From assembly GCA_027483705.1 (NCBI GenBank), contig JAIXTY010000211.1:1-41443 (forward strand): a DNA stretch of 41,443 bases, written 5' to 3'. Within the stretch, counting starts at the first letter, position 1; the number at the start of each line of letters is the position of its first letter. Under the pieces are notes generated by a model. That model did not search any database and had not been told where the DNA came from. It saw only the letters and a program-made list of their open reading frames with translations. The translations under genes were made by a program, and so were the position numbers. This document shows positions 14,892 to 23,736 of the stretch, one piece after another. Source of the stretch: Rubrivivax sp. GTDB lineage: Bacteria; Pseudomonadota; Gammaproteobacteria; Burkholderiales; Burkholderiaceae_C.

Positions 14892-15695
14892 CTATTCTGG
14901 CGCGGGCCCGGTCGGGCGGGGGCGTCGGAAGACCAGCCGGTCGTCGGTGCTGGCGCCCTCGTCGAGCGCATAACCCTCGGCGCCGAAGTCCTTCAGCGCG
15001 GCCAGCGAACGGGCGCGCTTGGTGATGGCGTGGCGCAGCATCAGGCCGCGCGCCTTCTTGGCGAAGAAGCTGATCACCTGCGGCCGGCCGTCGGGGTTGA
15101 GCTCCTCGAACACGCAGTCCACGACGCGCGAGCGCAGCGCCGGCCGCAGCGCGGCGCGGGCGTACTCCTGCGACGCCAGGTTCACCACCAGGGGCGCCCG
15201 CTCGCCGGCCAGGCGCTCGTTCAGGTGGTTGGCCACGGCATCGCCCCAGAAGGCGTAGAGGTCCTTGCCGCGTGGCGTCTTCAGCGCCGTGCCCATCTCC
15301 AGCCGGTAGGGCTGCAGGCGGTCCAGCGGGCGCAGCGCGCCGTACAGACCCGACAGGATGACCACGTGCTCCTGCGCCCAGGCGAGGTCGGCGGTCTTCA
15401 GCGTCTTCGCCTGCAGGCCGTCGTAGACGTCGCCGTCGAAGGCCAGCACCGCGGGCTTGCTGTTGCCGGGCGTGGCCTGCGGCTGCCAGGCGGCGTAGCG
15501 CTCGGCGTTGAGCGTGGCGAGCTTGTCCGACAGGTCCATCAGCGCCGCCACCTGGCGCGGCGTCTGGCGCCGCAGCACGCCGATCAGCTCGGCCGCCTGC
15601 GACACGAACAGCGGCTCGGTGGCCTTGCGGGCCACCGGCGCCGGCACGGGGGTGTCGTAGTCCAGCGTCTTGGCCGGGGAGATCAGGAAGAGCAT
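14892..15695 (-). CDS. yaaA: Peroxide-stress protein YaaA (DUF328)
   Basis: YaaA limits hydroxyl-radical damage during hydrogen-peroxide stress by lowering unincorporated iron, and has a DNA-binding fold. The 267-residue product is full length (usual 255-260). It begins with the characteristic MLFLISPAKTLDYD and contains LSDKLATLNAERYAAW, PAVLAFDGDVYDGL, ILSGLYGALRPLDRLQPYRLEMG, VVNLASQEY and FFAKKARGLM in family order. It sits between the YpfH-like esterase (10 bp upstream) and the prolyl hydroxylase (4 bp downstream), all on the minus strand. No OxyR site was recognised upstream. Confidence 0.96.
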   Translation of the reverse strand: MLFLISPAKTLDYDTPVPAPVARKATEPLFVSQAAELIGVLRRQTPRQVAALMDLSDKLATLNAERYAAWQPQATPGNSKPAVLAFDGDVYDGLQAKTLKTADLAWAQEHVVILSGLYGALRPLDRLQPYRLEMGTALKTPRGKDLYAFWGDAVANHLNERLAGERAPLVVNLASQEYARAALRPALRSRVVDCVFEELNPDGRPQVISFFAKKARGLMLRHAITKRARSLAALKDFGAEGYALDEGASTDDRLVFRRPRPTGPAPE

Positions 15696-15705
15696 GGATG
15701 CTGTG

Positions 15706-16389
15706 TCAGTGTGTGGGCCGCGCAGGCGCCCCGCCGAGGGCTTCTTGCCAGGTGCGCTGCGGGATGTGGTGCGTCAGCCGCCACAGCGCGCGTTCGATGA
15801 GCACGGGGTGCAGCTCGTGGCCGATGCCTGCGGCCACGTCGAGCGTGGCGTCGCCCTCGAGCTCGGCCATCCAGGCCAGCGCCTGGCGCGAGCCGTCGGC
15901 GGGGATGACCTCGTCGGTGGCGCCGTGGAACAGGTGCAGCGTCGTCAGCCGGGGCGCGGTGTCGGGCCGGGCCGTGAGGCAGCCGCCGAAGCTGAGCACG
16001 CGGCCGACGAGGCCGTCGCTGGCCATCGCCATCGCCAGAGACAGGATGCCGCCCTGCGAGAAGCCGCCCAGCGCCGTGGCCGCCGCGCCCACGCCCAGCC
16101 GGCGCTGCTGCGCGCGCACCCATTGCAGGAGCGGCGGCAGGCAGTCGGCCACGCGGGCGGGCCAGTTCTCGGGCGTGAGGCCGTCGATGCCGTACCACAG
16201 GCGCTGCGTGGGGTGCTCGCCCCAGCGCGTGGGCGAATCGGGCGCCACGATGGCGGCCTGCGGAAACTGGCTGCGCAGCGCCTGCGCCAGCGGCAGCAGC
16301 GCGGTGGCATCGGAGCGCCAGCCGTGCAGCAGCAGGATCAGCTGTGCCGGGTCGCCCTCGGCGGGCAGCCATTCGATCGGGTGGTCCAT
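15706..16389 (-). CDS. YpfH-like esterase (phospholipase/carboxylesterase family)
   Basis: The 227-residue protein is a small cytoplasmic serine hydrolase of the carboxylesterase/YpfH group. The N-terminal LILLLHGWRSDATALLPLA holds the oxyanion turn, GGFSQGGILSLAMA is the nucleophile elbow (Gly-x-Ser-x-Gly), LFHGATDEVIP supplies the acid residue and IGHELHPVL the catalytic histidine. No signal peptide is visible. ATG 16389 lies 6 nt after a GACAAT -10-like element, and no ribosome binding site is seen, so the transcript may be leaderless. It is the first gene of the likely esterase-yaaA-prolyl hydroxylase operon. The substrate is unknown. Confidence 0.87.
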   Translation of the reverse strand: MDHPIEWLPAEGDPAQLILLLHGWRSDATALLPLAQALRSQFPQAAIVAPDSPTRWGEHPTQRLWYGIDGLTPENWPARVADCLPPLLQWVRAQQRRLGVGAAATALGGFSQGGILSLAMAMASDGLVGRVLSFGGCLTARPDTAPRLTTLHLFHGATDEVIPADGSRQALAWMAELEGDATLDVAAGIGHELHPVLIERALWRLTHHIPQRTWQEALGGAPARPTH

Positions 16390-16427
16390 GCCGCGATTGT
16401 CGCGGCGGTGCCGTCCCCGCCCCGGCG

Positions 16428-17804
16428 TCAGGGCCGCAGCGTGCGCGCCAGGAAGTCCTGCGTCGCAGCCCAGGCGCGGGCCTGCGTGCGGGCATTGGCC
16501 GCCGGCGTACCGCCGCTCTTGGAAGGGCCGGCGTTGTACTGCGTGGTGGGGCTCCAGCCCGTGCCGCCCAGGAAGTGCCCGGCCTCGCGGTCGATGACGG
16601 CCTCGGTCACGCGGCCGGCGGCGGCCCGCGCCTTGACGATGGCCTCGGCCATGCCGCCGCTGTCCCAGACCTGGTCGTCGTGGCCGCCGATCACCAGCAC
16701 GGGCGCGGCGATGGTCTCCACGGGGATGCGCGCCGGCGCCACCCGCTCGGGGTTGGCGGCGCGGCCGGCATCCTGCGGGCGGCGGATCCTCACGTCGGCG
16801 CCGGTCTGGAAGCCGGCGAACTCCTTGTCGAAGTCCTTGTAGGGCACGAAGGCGAAGGGCTGGCCCTTCCACGCGAAGCTGGGCCGCGTGCCCGGCGCCA
16901 CGCCCGGGCCCCAGCCTTCCCAGACCACGTCGGTGGGCACCACGGCCACTATGGCGCGGATCCACGGCATCTTGGTGCCGGCCAGCAGCGCGAACTCGGC
17001 GCCCTTGCTGGTGCCCATGACCCCGATGCGCGAAGCGTCCACCTCGGGCTGCGCCGCCAGCCACTCGCGCGCCTGCTCCAGGCGCTCCACCGGGATGTCG
17101 GCAAAGGCCGGCGGCAGCGCCGGGATCTCGGGCGCCACGGGGCCGGCCGGGCCCCAGCCCGGTGGCGAGTAGTACGGCAGCGCCAGCACCGCGTAGCCGC
17201 GAGACGCCCACACCGGGCCGTCGCGCAGCACGAGGCCGCCGCCTTCGCTGCCGCCCAGCAGCACCAGCGCCGGCCGCGGGCCGCCGCCCGGCCGCACGAA
17301 GAAGCGTGCACCGGCCAGCGGCGCGGCCTCACGCGACTGCACGTCGGGCCGCGCGGCGCGCAGGCGCAGCAGCTGCGTGGCCAGCACGCGGGCACCGTCG
17401 GCGCTGCGCGCCTCGAGCTGCACCTCGCCCTCGGGCAGCGGCGGTTCGCCGCCCGCGGCCGGCACCATGCTCCAGAACAGGCCGCGCAGGTCGGCGCCGC
17501 TGTAGCTGCCGGCCAGCGGCGCGGCGGTGGCCAGGTCCAGGCGGCCGGCGGCATCGGCCTGAAAGCGCGCCTCGCTGGCGTAGGCGCGGCGGGCGCCGGT
17601 CCACTCGGCCACGCTGCGCCGCGCCCGCAGCTGCAGCTCGCCGCCGGGTGGCAGGCCCTCGATCACGATGGCCACGGGATCGCCGGGCAGGAACTCGGCC
17701 GACGGCGTGACGGCAAAACGCTGCGCCCAGGCGGGCGCGGCGTGCAGCAGGCTGGCCACCAGCAAGGCCGGCAGCGCGCGGAGGAGGCGGGGGGTGGTGT
17801 TCAT
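16428..17804 (-). CDS. Exported BAAT-like acyl-thioester hydrolase family protein
   Basis: The 458-residue protein starts with a clear signal peptide (LLRALPALLVASLLHAAPAWA, about residues 7-27). An immunoglobulin-like N-terminal domain typical of acyl-CoA thioesterase/BAAT proteins follows (about 30-180; PGDPVAIVIEGLPPG, SYSGADLRGLFWSMVP). The alpha/beta-hydrolase domain (about 190-455) has nucleophile elbow MGTSKGAEFAL, acid region VIGGHDDQVWDSGG and histidine REAGHFLGG. Cytosolic relatives act on acyl-CoA or transfer bile-acid and fatty-acyl groups; export to the periplasm makes CoA esters unlikely here. ATG 17804 was chosen from the signal peptide; ATG 17813 is an alternative. A CATCAT element lies 7 nt upstream. 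Confidence 0.85.
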   Translation of the reverse strand: MNTTPRLLRALPALLVASLLHAAPAWAQRFAVTPSAEFLPGDPVAIVIEGLPPGGELQLRARRSVAEWTGARRAYASEARFQADAAGRLDLATAAPLAGSYSGADLRGLFWSMVPAAGGEPPLPEGEVQLEARSADGARVLATQLLRLRAARPDVQSREAAPLAGARFFVRPGGGPRPALVLLGGSEGGGLVLRDGPVWASRGYAVLALPYYSPPGWGPAGPVAPEIPALPPAFADIPVERLEQAREWLAAQPEVDASRIGVMGTSKGAEFALLAGTKMPWIRAIVAVVPTDVVWEGWGPGVAPGTRPSFAWKGQPFAFVPYKDFDKEFAGFQTGADVRIRRPQDAGRAANPERVAPARIPVETIAAPVLVIGGHDDQVWDSGGMAEAIVKARAAAGRVTEAVIDREAGHFLGGTGWSPTTQYNAGPSKSGGTPAANARTQARAWAATQDFLARTLRP

Positions 17805-17874
17805 GGCGGCCATGATGCCGACGGGGCCCGCGCCGATCGCCCGTCGCCGACGAACGGCAAGCGGGGCCGATGGA

Positions 17875-18651
17875 TCACCAGTTCGGCGGGCGCTTGTCGA
17901 TGAAGGCCTGCACGCCCTCCAGCGCGCTGGCATCCATCATGTTGCAGGCCATGGTGCGGCCGGCGTCGCCATAGGCGGCTTCGATGCCCACCTCGAGCTG
18001 GCGGTAGAAGAGCTGCTTGCCCAGGGCCAGCGCCACCTTCGGCTTGGCCACGATGCGGGCCACCAGGCGCTCGACTTCGGCGTCGAGCTCTTCGGGCTCG
18101 GCGACGCGGTTCACCAGCCCGCGCGCGGGGGCCTCGTCGGCGTCGATGAAGTCGCCCGTCACCAGCATCTCGAAGGCCGCCTTGCGCGGCAGGTTGCGGC
18201 TGAGCGCGACGCTCGGGGTGCTGCAGAAGAGGCCGAGGTTGACACCGCTGACGGCGAACTTCGTGCCGCGTGCGGCCACGGCCAGGTCGCACATCGCCAC
18301 CAGCTGGCAGCCGGCCGCCGTGGCGATGCCCTGCACGCGGGCCACCACCGGCACCGGCAGCTTCTGGATCGTCATCATCATGCGGCCGCACTGCGCGAAG
18401 AGGCGCTCGTAGTAGCCCTGCGAGGGCTCGGCGCGCATCTCCTTCAGGTCGTGCCCGGCGCAGAAGGCCTTGCCGGCCGCGGCGATGACGACGACGCGCG
18501 TGCGCTCGTCAGCCGCCGCGCGGTCGAGCGCCGCCTGCAGCGCCTCGAGCAGGCCCTCGGACAGCGCGTTGAAGGCCTGCGGCCGGTTGAGCGTGAGGGT
18601 GACGACGCCGCGGTCGTCGGTGCTGGCGAGCACCAGGGGTTCAGCCGTCAT
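17875..18651 (-). CDS. Enoyl-CoA hydratase/isomerase family protein (ECHDC3-like)
   Basis: This 258-residue crotonase-fold protein would hydrate or isomerise acyl-CoA esters in the cytoplasm. The two oxyanion-hole segments are present (AFCAGHDLKEM at about 68-78 and GIATAAGCQLVAMCDLAVA at about 112-130), followed by SGVNLGLFCSTPSVALSR. The last block, with no acidic residue at the usual second catalytic glutamate site, matches the ECHDC3-like subgroup, so true hydratase activity is uncertain. ATG 18651 has GGAGA upstream on the minus strand. It is divergent from the exporter adaptor gene, with 78 bp between start codons. Confidence 0.9.
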   Translation of the reverse strand: MTAEPLVLASTDDRGVVTLTLNRPQAFNALSEGLLEALQAALDRAAADERTRVVVIAAAGKAFCAGHDLKEMRAEPSQGYYERLFAQCGRMMMTIQKLPVPVVARVQGIATAAGCQLVAMCDLAVAARGTKFAVSGVNLGLFCSTPSVALSRNLPRKAAFEMLVTGDFIDADEAPARGLVNRVAEPEELDAEVERLVARIVAKPKVALALGKQLFYRQLEVGIEAAYGDAGRTMACNMMDASALEGVQAFIDKRPPNW

Positions 18652-18729
18652 CGGTGTCTCCATCGGTCGTTGACATTGTGCAAGGGCCGCGCGCGCTGGC
18701 GGTGCCATCATGCCCCGAGCCGAGCCTGC

Positions 18730-19992
18730 ATGAGCGCCCTCCCCCCCGATCCCGCCCCACCGCCTGCCGCCGCGCCGTTGACCGGTGGGCATGGCCGGCG
18801 CCTTGGCCTGGCGGTGCTCGCCGTGGCCCTGGTGGCCGGCGCCGCCGCGCTGGGCTGGCGCGCGCGCCCGGTGGCCGCCGAGGCCGTGGTGCTGCAGGCC
18901 CGGCCACTGCAGCGCACGCTGCAGTTCAGCGCCCGCGTGCAGACACCGGCCCGCGTGGAACTGGGCAGCACGCTCACCGGCCGCGTGGCCCGCGTGGCGG
19001 TGCGCGAAGGCGACGAGGTCGCGGCCGGCGCCGTGCTGGTGCAGCTGGAAGACGCCGAGCTCGTGGCCGCGCTGCGCCAGGCCGAGGCCACGCTGGCCCA
19101 GGCGCAGGCGCGCCGCGACAGCCTCGGCGCGGTGGCGCGCCCCGGTGCCGATGCCGCGCTGCGCCAGGCCGAGGCCACGCGCGCCACCGCCGAGCGCGAA
19201 CTGGCGCGCTCGCGCGGGCTGGTCGAGCAGGGCTTCATCAGCCCGTCGCGGCTCGACGAGGCGCAGCGCAGCCTGGCCGTCGCCGCCGCGCAACGCGACG
19301 GCGCGCAGGCCCAGGCCCAGGCCTACCGCGCGGACGGCCCCGAGTCGGCCAGCGTCGAGGCGCAGCGCCGCGCGGCCGAGGCCGCCGTGCAGGTGGCGCG
19401 GGCCCGGCTGGAGCAGGCCACGTTGCGCGCCCCCGCGGCGGCCCGGGTCATCGCGCGGCAGGTGGAGCCAGGGCAGATCGTGCAGCCCGGCCGCGCGCTG
19501 CTGACGCTGGCGGTCACCGGGCCCACGGAGCTGGTCGCGCAGGTCGATGAACGCTTCCTCGGGCAGCTGCGCGTGGGCCAGCCGGCCCGGGTGCTCGCCG
19601 ACGCCTACCCGCATCAGCCCTTCGACGCCGTGCTGGCGCGCGTGGCGCCAGCGGTCGACGCGGCGCGCGGCGCCGTGGAGGTGGTGTTCACGCCCACCGG
19701 CGCGGTGCCGGCCTTCCTGCGCGAGGACATGACGCTGTCGGTCGAGGCCGTGACGGGGCAGCGCGCCCAGGCGCTCGTGCTGCCGCTGAGCGCGCTGCGC
19801 CCTGGCGCCACCGAGACCGGGGCGCACGTGCTGGTGGCGGTGAACGGCCGCGCCACCGAGCGCCGCGTGGCGCTGGGCCTGCGCACGCTCGACCAGGTCG
19901 AGGTGACCGCCGGCCTAGCCCCCGGCGACACGCTGCTGCTCGAACCGGCGCTCGCGCCCGGCACGCGCGTGTCGCCACGCACCGTGCCCTGA
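18730..19992 (+). CDS. HlyD/RND-type periplasmic adaptor (membrane fusion protein)
   Basis: The 420-residue protein would bridge an inner-membrane exporter to an outer-membrane channel. A single membrane anchor lies near the N-terminus (about residues 27-45, LAVLAVALVAGAAALGW). It is followed by the first half of the lipoyl domain (LGSTLTGRVARVAVREGDEVAAGAVLVQLED), a long alanine-rich coiled-coil hairpin (about 105-235), the second lipoyl half (ATLRAPAAARVIARQVEPGQIVQPG), then beta-barrel and membrane-proximal domains. ATG 18730 is the best start; upstream in-frame codons are antisense to the hydratase gene. The permease gene begins 18 bp downstream and the ATPase overlaps it, indicating one operon. 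Confidence 0.92.
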   Translation: MSALPPDPAPPPAAAPLTGGHGRRLGLAVLAVALVAGAAALGWRARPVAAEAVVLQARPLQRTLQFSARVQTPARVELGSTLTGRVARVAVREGDEVAAGAVLVQLEDAELVAALRQAEATLAQAQARRDSLGAVARPGADAALRQAEATRATAERELARSRGLVEQGFISPSRLDEAQRSLAVAAAQRDGAQAQAQAYRADGPESASVEAQRRAAEAAVQVARARLEQATLRAPAAARVIARQVEPGQIVQPGRALLTLAVTGPTELVAQVDERFLGQLRVGQPARVLADAYPHQPFDAVLARVAPAVDAARGAVEVVFTPTGAVPAFLREDMTLSVEAVTGQRAQALVLPLSALRPGATETGAHVLVAVNGRATERRVALGLRTLDQVEVTAGLAPGDTLLLEPALAPGTRVSPRTVP

Positions 19993-20010
19993 GCGCCGGC
20001 GCCCGCCACC

Positions 20011-21230
20011 ATGCGCGGCATCGGCTTCGAGTTCACGGTGGCGGTTCGCTTCCTGCGCGAGGGGCGCTTCCAGACATTGCTCATCGTCTTTGGCGTGGCC
20101 GCCGGCGTGGCCGTGGTGGCCTACATCTCGGCCCTCGTCACCGGGCTGCAGCGCAACACGCTCGACAAGACACTCGGCGCCCAGGCCCACGTGGTGATCA
20201 CGCCGCTGGAGGAGCGCGTGACCCCGGTGCTGCCGCCGGCCGCCGGCGGGCCTGCGTTCAGCGACCTGCAGCCGCGCGCCCAGCGGCTGCGCAACCTGTC
20301 GAACTGGCCGCTGGTGGTGGCCCGGCTGGAGCACGAGGCCGGCGTGGCCGCGGTCTCGCCGCTCGTGGCCGGCTCAGGACTGGCGCAGCGCGGCGAGGCC
20401 ACGCGGGCCGTGACGGTGGCCGGTGTCGAGATCGAGCGCTACGAACGCGTCGTCGGCCTGCGCAGCAAGCTCGTCGCCGGCACGCTGCGCCTGGCCCCGG
20501 GCGAGGCCATCGCCGGCCTCACGCTGGCCAGCGACCTGGGCCTGCGCGTGGGCGACCGCCTCACGCTCAGCACCGGCACACGCAGCGAGGTGCTGCGGCT
20601 CACGGGCCTCGTGGACCTGGGCGTGCGCGAACTCAACCGCCGCACGCTGCTGGTGCCGCTGCGCACCGGGCAGACCCTGCTCGACCTGCCCGGCGGCGCC
20701 ACGCAGATCGACATCACGCTGCACGACGTGTGGGCCGCGCAGGATCTGGCCCGCGCACTGGCCACGCAGCTGCCCTACAAGGTGGAGAGCTGGCAGGACA
20801 CCAACAGCCAGCTGGTCTCGGCGCTCAACGCGCAGAGCATCAGCACCGGGATCATCCGCGCCGTCGTGATGCTGGTGGTGGTGCTGGGCATCGCCAGCGT
20901 GCTGGTGGTGTCGGTGGTGCAGAAGCAGCGCGAGATCGGCATCCTGCGTGCGATGGGCGCCACGCGCGGCCAGGTGCTGCGTGTCTTCCTGCTGCAGGGC
21001 GCGCTGGTGGGTGTGGCCGGCAGCGCGATGGGCGTGGTGCTGGCCTCGGGCCTGGTGTTCCTGTTCACGCGCGTGGTGCGCGGGCCTGATGGCGCGCCGC
21101 TGTTCAACATCACGCTGCCGCCGGGCCTGGCGCTGCAGGTGGCGCTGGTGGCGGCGCTGGCCGGCGTGCTGGCGGCCGTGGCCCCGGCGCGCCGCGCCGC
21201 GCGCATGGACCCGGCCCAGGCGATGCGCTC

Positions 21231-21234
<4 letters not shown>
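20011..21234 (+). CDS. FtsX/LolC-type ABC exporter permease
   Basis: The 407-residue permease has the FtsX/MacB layout: one N-terminal membrane segment (about 25-47, TLLIVFGVAAGVAVVAYISALV), a periplasmic domain of about 230 residues, then three C-terminal spans. The opening (AVRFLREGRFQTLLIVFGVAAGVAVV, then LGAQAHVVITPLE) resembles LolC/LolE, and the cytoplasmic coupling segment QKQREIGILRAMGATRGQVLRVFLLQG is conserved. Family members perform mechanotransmission rather than classic transport, for lipoproteins, peptides or glycolipids. With an adaptor upstream and an ATPase downstream, the gene order equals that of DevBCA glycolipid exporters. The stop overlaps the ATPase start (GTGA). Confidence 0.9.
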
Positions 21235-21944
<710 letters not shown>

Positions 21945-21953
<9 letters not shown>

Positions 21954-21975
21954 TCGCGGCGTGATCGCGGCGTGA
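21945..21975. repeat. Tandem 11-bp repeat at the ABC ATPase stop
   Basis: GTGATCGCGGC occurs twice in tandem (21950-21960 and 21961-21971), flanked by partial copies (GCGGC before, GTGA after). It fills the gap between the convergent ATPase and acyl-CoA synthetase genes and contains the ATPase stop codon. Confidence 0.75.
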
Positions 21976-21976
21976 G

Positions 21977-23629
21977 TCAGCCGTCCGCCGGCAAGGCACC
22001 GGCCTTCGCGCGCTGGCGAAGCTCGAACTTCTGGATCTTGCCGGTGCTCGTCTTGGGGATGGCCTCGAAGCGGATCTCGCGCGGCACCTTGTAGCCGGCC
22101 AGGAGCTGGCGGCAGTGCGCCACCAGTTCCTCGGCGGTGACGGTGCTGCCGGGCTTGGCCTCGACATAGGCCAGTGGCGTCTCGCCCCACTTCGCGTCGG
22201 GCCGCGCCACCACGGCGCAGGCCAGCACGGCCGGGTGGCGGTAGAGGGCGTCTTCCACCTCGATGGAGCTGATGTTCTCGCCGCCGCTGATGATGATGTC
22301 CTTGCTGCGGTCCTTGATCTTCACGTAGCGGTCGGGCTCCAGCACGGCCAGGTCGCCGGTGTGGAACCAGCCGCCCTCGAAGGCCGCTGTGGTGGCCTTG
22401 GGGTTCTTCAGGTAGCCCTTCATCGTGATGTTGCCGCGGAACATGATCTCGCCGAGCGTGGTGCCGTCGGCCGGCACCTCCTGCATCGTGGCGGGGTCCA
22501 TCACCGTCATGCCGTCCTGCAGCGCGTAGCGCACGCCCTGGCGGCCGTTCAGGCGCGTCTGCTCCGACAGGCTCTCGGCCGCCCACGACGGCCGCTTCAC
22601 GGCCACGCTGGCCGGACCGTAGACCTCGGTCAGGCCGTAGACGTGCGTGATGTCGAAGCCGATCTGCGCCATGCCCTCGATCATGGCCGCCGGCGGCGCC
22701 GCGCCGGCCACCATGCCGCGCACGCCGGCGCGGAGGCCCTCGCGCAGCGCCGGGTCGGCGTTGATGATCAGGTTGTGCACGATGGGGGCGGCGCAGTAGT
22801 GGTCGACACCGTGCTCGCGCATCGCGCCGAGGATGGCGCCGGCCTCCACGCGCCGCAGGCACACGTGCACGCCGCCCTGCAGCGCCACCGTCCACGGGAA
22901 GCACCAGCCGTTGCAGTGGAACATCGGCAGCGTCCACAGGTAGGTGGGGAACTGCGGCATCGTCCAGGTCACCACGTTGGCCACGGCGTTGAGGTAGGCG
23001 CCGCGGTGGTGCGTGACCACGCCCTTCGGATCGCCCGTGGTGCCGCTGGTGTAGCTCACGGCGATGGCGTCCCACTCGTCGGCCGGGCCTTCCAGGCGCG
23101 GCAGCGGCGCGTGCGCGGCGAGCAGCGCCTCGTACTCGTGCGTGCCGATGCGCTCGCCCGGGCCGGTGTACTCGCTGTCGCAGACGTCGACGACCACCGG
23201 CTCGCGGCCGTGCTCGCGGCGCAGGATCTCCAGCGCGCGCGCCATCACCGGCGCGAACTCGCGGTCGGTGATCACCACCCGGGCCTCGCAGTGCGCCATC
23301 TGCCAGGCCAGCAGCGGCGCGTCCAGGCGCGTGTTCAGCGTGTTGAGCACGGCGTTCAGCGCCGGCACGGCGTAGTGCGCCTCCACCATCTCGGGCGTGT
23401 TGGGCAGCATCACCGTCACCGTGTCGAGCCGGCCCACGCCCAGGGCGCGCAGTGCGGCGGCCAGCCGCGCGCTGCGCTCGCGGCACTGCGCCCAGGTGTG
23501 GCGGCGCGCGCCGTGCACGACGGCCGGCAGGTCGCCGAAGACCTCGGCGCTGCGCTCGACGAAGGCCACCGGCGACAAGGCCGTGAAGTTCGCCGCGTGG
23601 CGGTCGAGATCGCGTTCGTACTGATGCAT
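21977..23629 (-). CDS. Acyl-CoA synthetase (AMP-forming, fatty-acid--CoA ligase)
   Basis: The enzyme activates a carboxylic acid with ATP and CoA via an acyl-adenylate. The 550-residue length suits the medium-chain/long-chain acyl-CoA ligase group. The P-loop-like motif AVSYTSGTTGDPKGVV is present, then the HVYGLTEVYGPA adenine-binding block, GWFHTGDLAVLEPDRYVKIKDRSKDIIISGGENISSIEVE (hinge and A8 region, split here for description) and the C-terminal catalytic lysine segment KTSTGKIQK. ATG 23629 has GGAG upstream on the minus strand; longer in-frame starts run into the divergent kinase promoter. It may feed the nearby enoyl-CoA hydratase-like protein, although the two are not in one operon. 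Confidence 0.94.
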   Translation of the reverse strand: MHQYERDLDRHAANFTALSPVAFVERSAEVFGDLPAVVHGARRHTWAQCRERSARLAAALRALGVGRLDTVTVMLPNTPEMVEAHYAVPALNAVLNTLNTRLDAPLLAWQMAHCEARVVITDREFAPVMARALEILRREHGREPVVVDVCDSEYTGPGERIGTHEYEALLAAHAPLPRLEGPADEWDAIAVSYTSGTTGDPKGVVTHHRGAYLNAVANVVTWTMPQFPTYLWTLPMFHCNGWCFPWTVALQGGVHVCLRRVEAGAILGAMREHGVDHYCAAPIVHNLIINADPALREGLRAGVRGMVAGAAPPAAMIEGMAQIGFDITHVYGLTEVYGPASVAVKRPSWAAESLSEQTRLNGRQGVRYALQDGMTVMDPATMQEVPADGTTLGEIMFRGNITMKGYLKNPKATTAAFEGGWFHTGDLAVLEPDRYVKIKDRSKDIIISGGENISSIEVEDALYRHPAVLACAVVARPDAKWGETPLAYVEAKPGSTVTAEELVAHCRQLLAGYKVPREIRFEAIPKTSTGKIQKFELRQRAKAGALPADG

Positions 23630-23736
23630 GCGGTGCGCTCCATCGCGGCCCCGGAAGGCCGATACAGTCGTGCAGGATGCCAGTTTCCCGAAAACGGGGG
23701 CTGGCCCCGCGAGCCCGCAGCGATCGGGCCCCGCCC

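Noticed and set aside
18670-18683. TTGACATTGTGCAA between the hydratase and adaptor genes as an operator or -35 box
   Set aside because: Only the outer three bases on each side are symmetric, and no -10 element lies at 16-18 bp in either direction.
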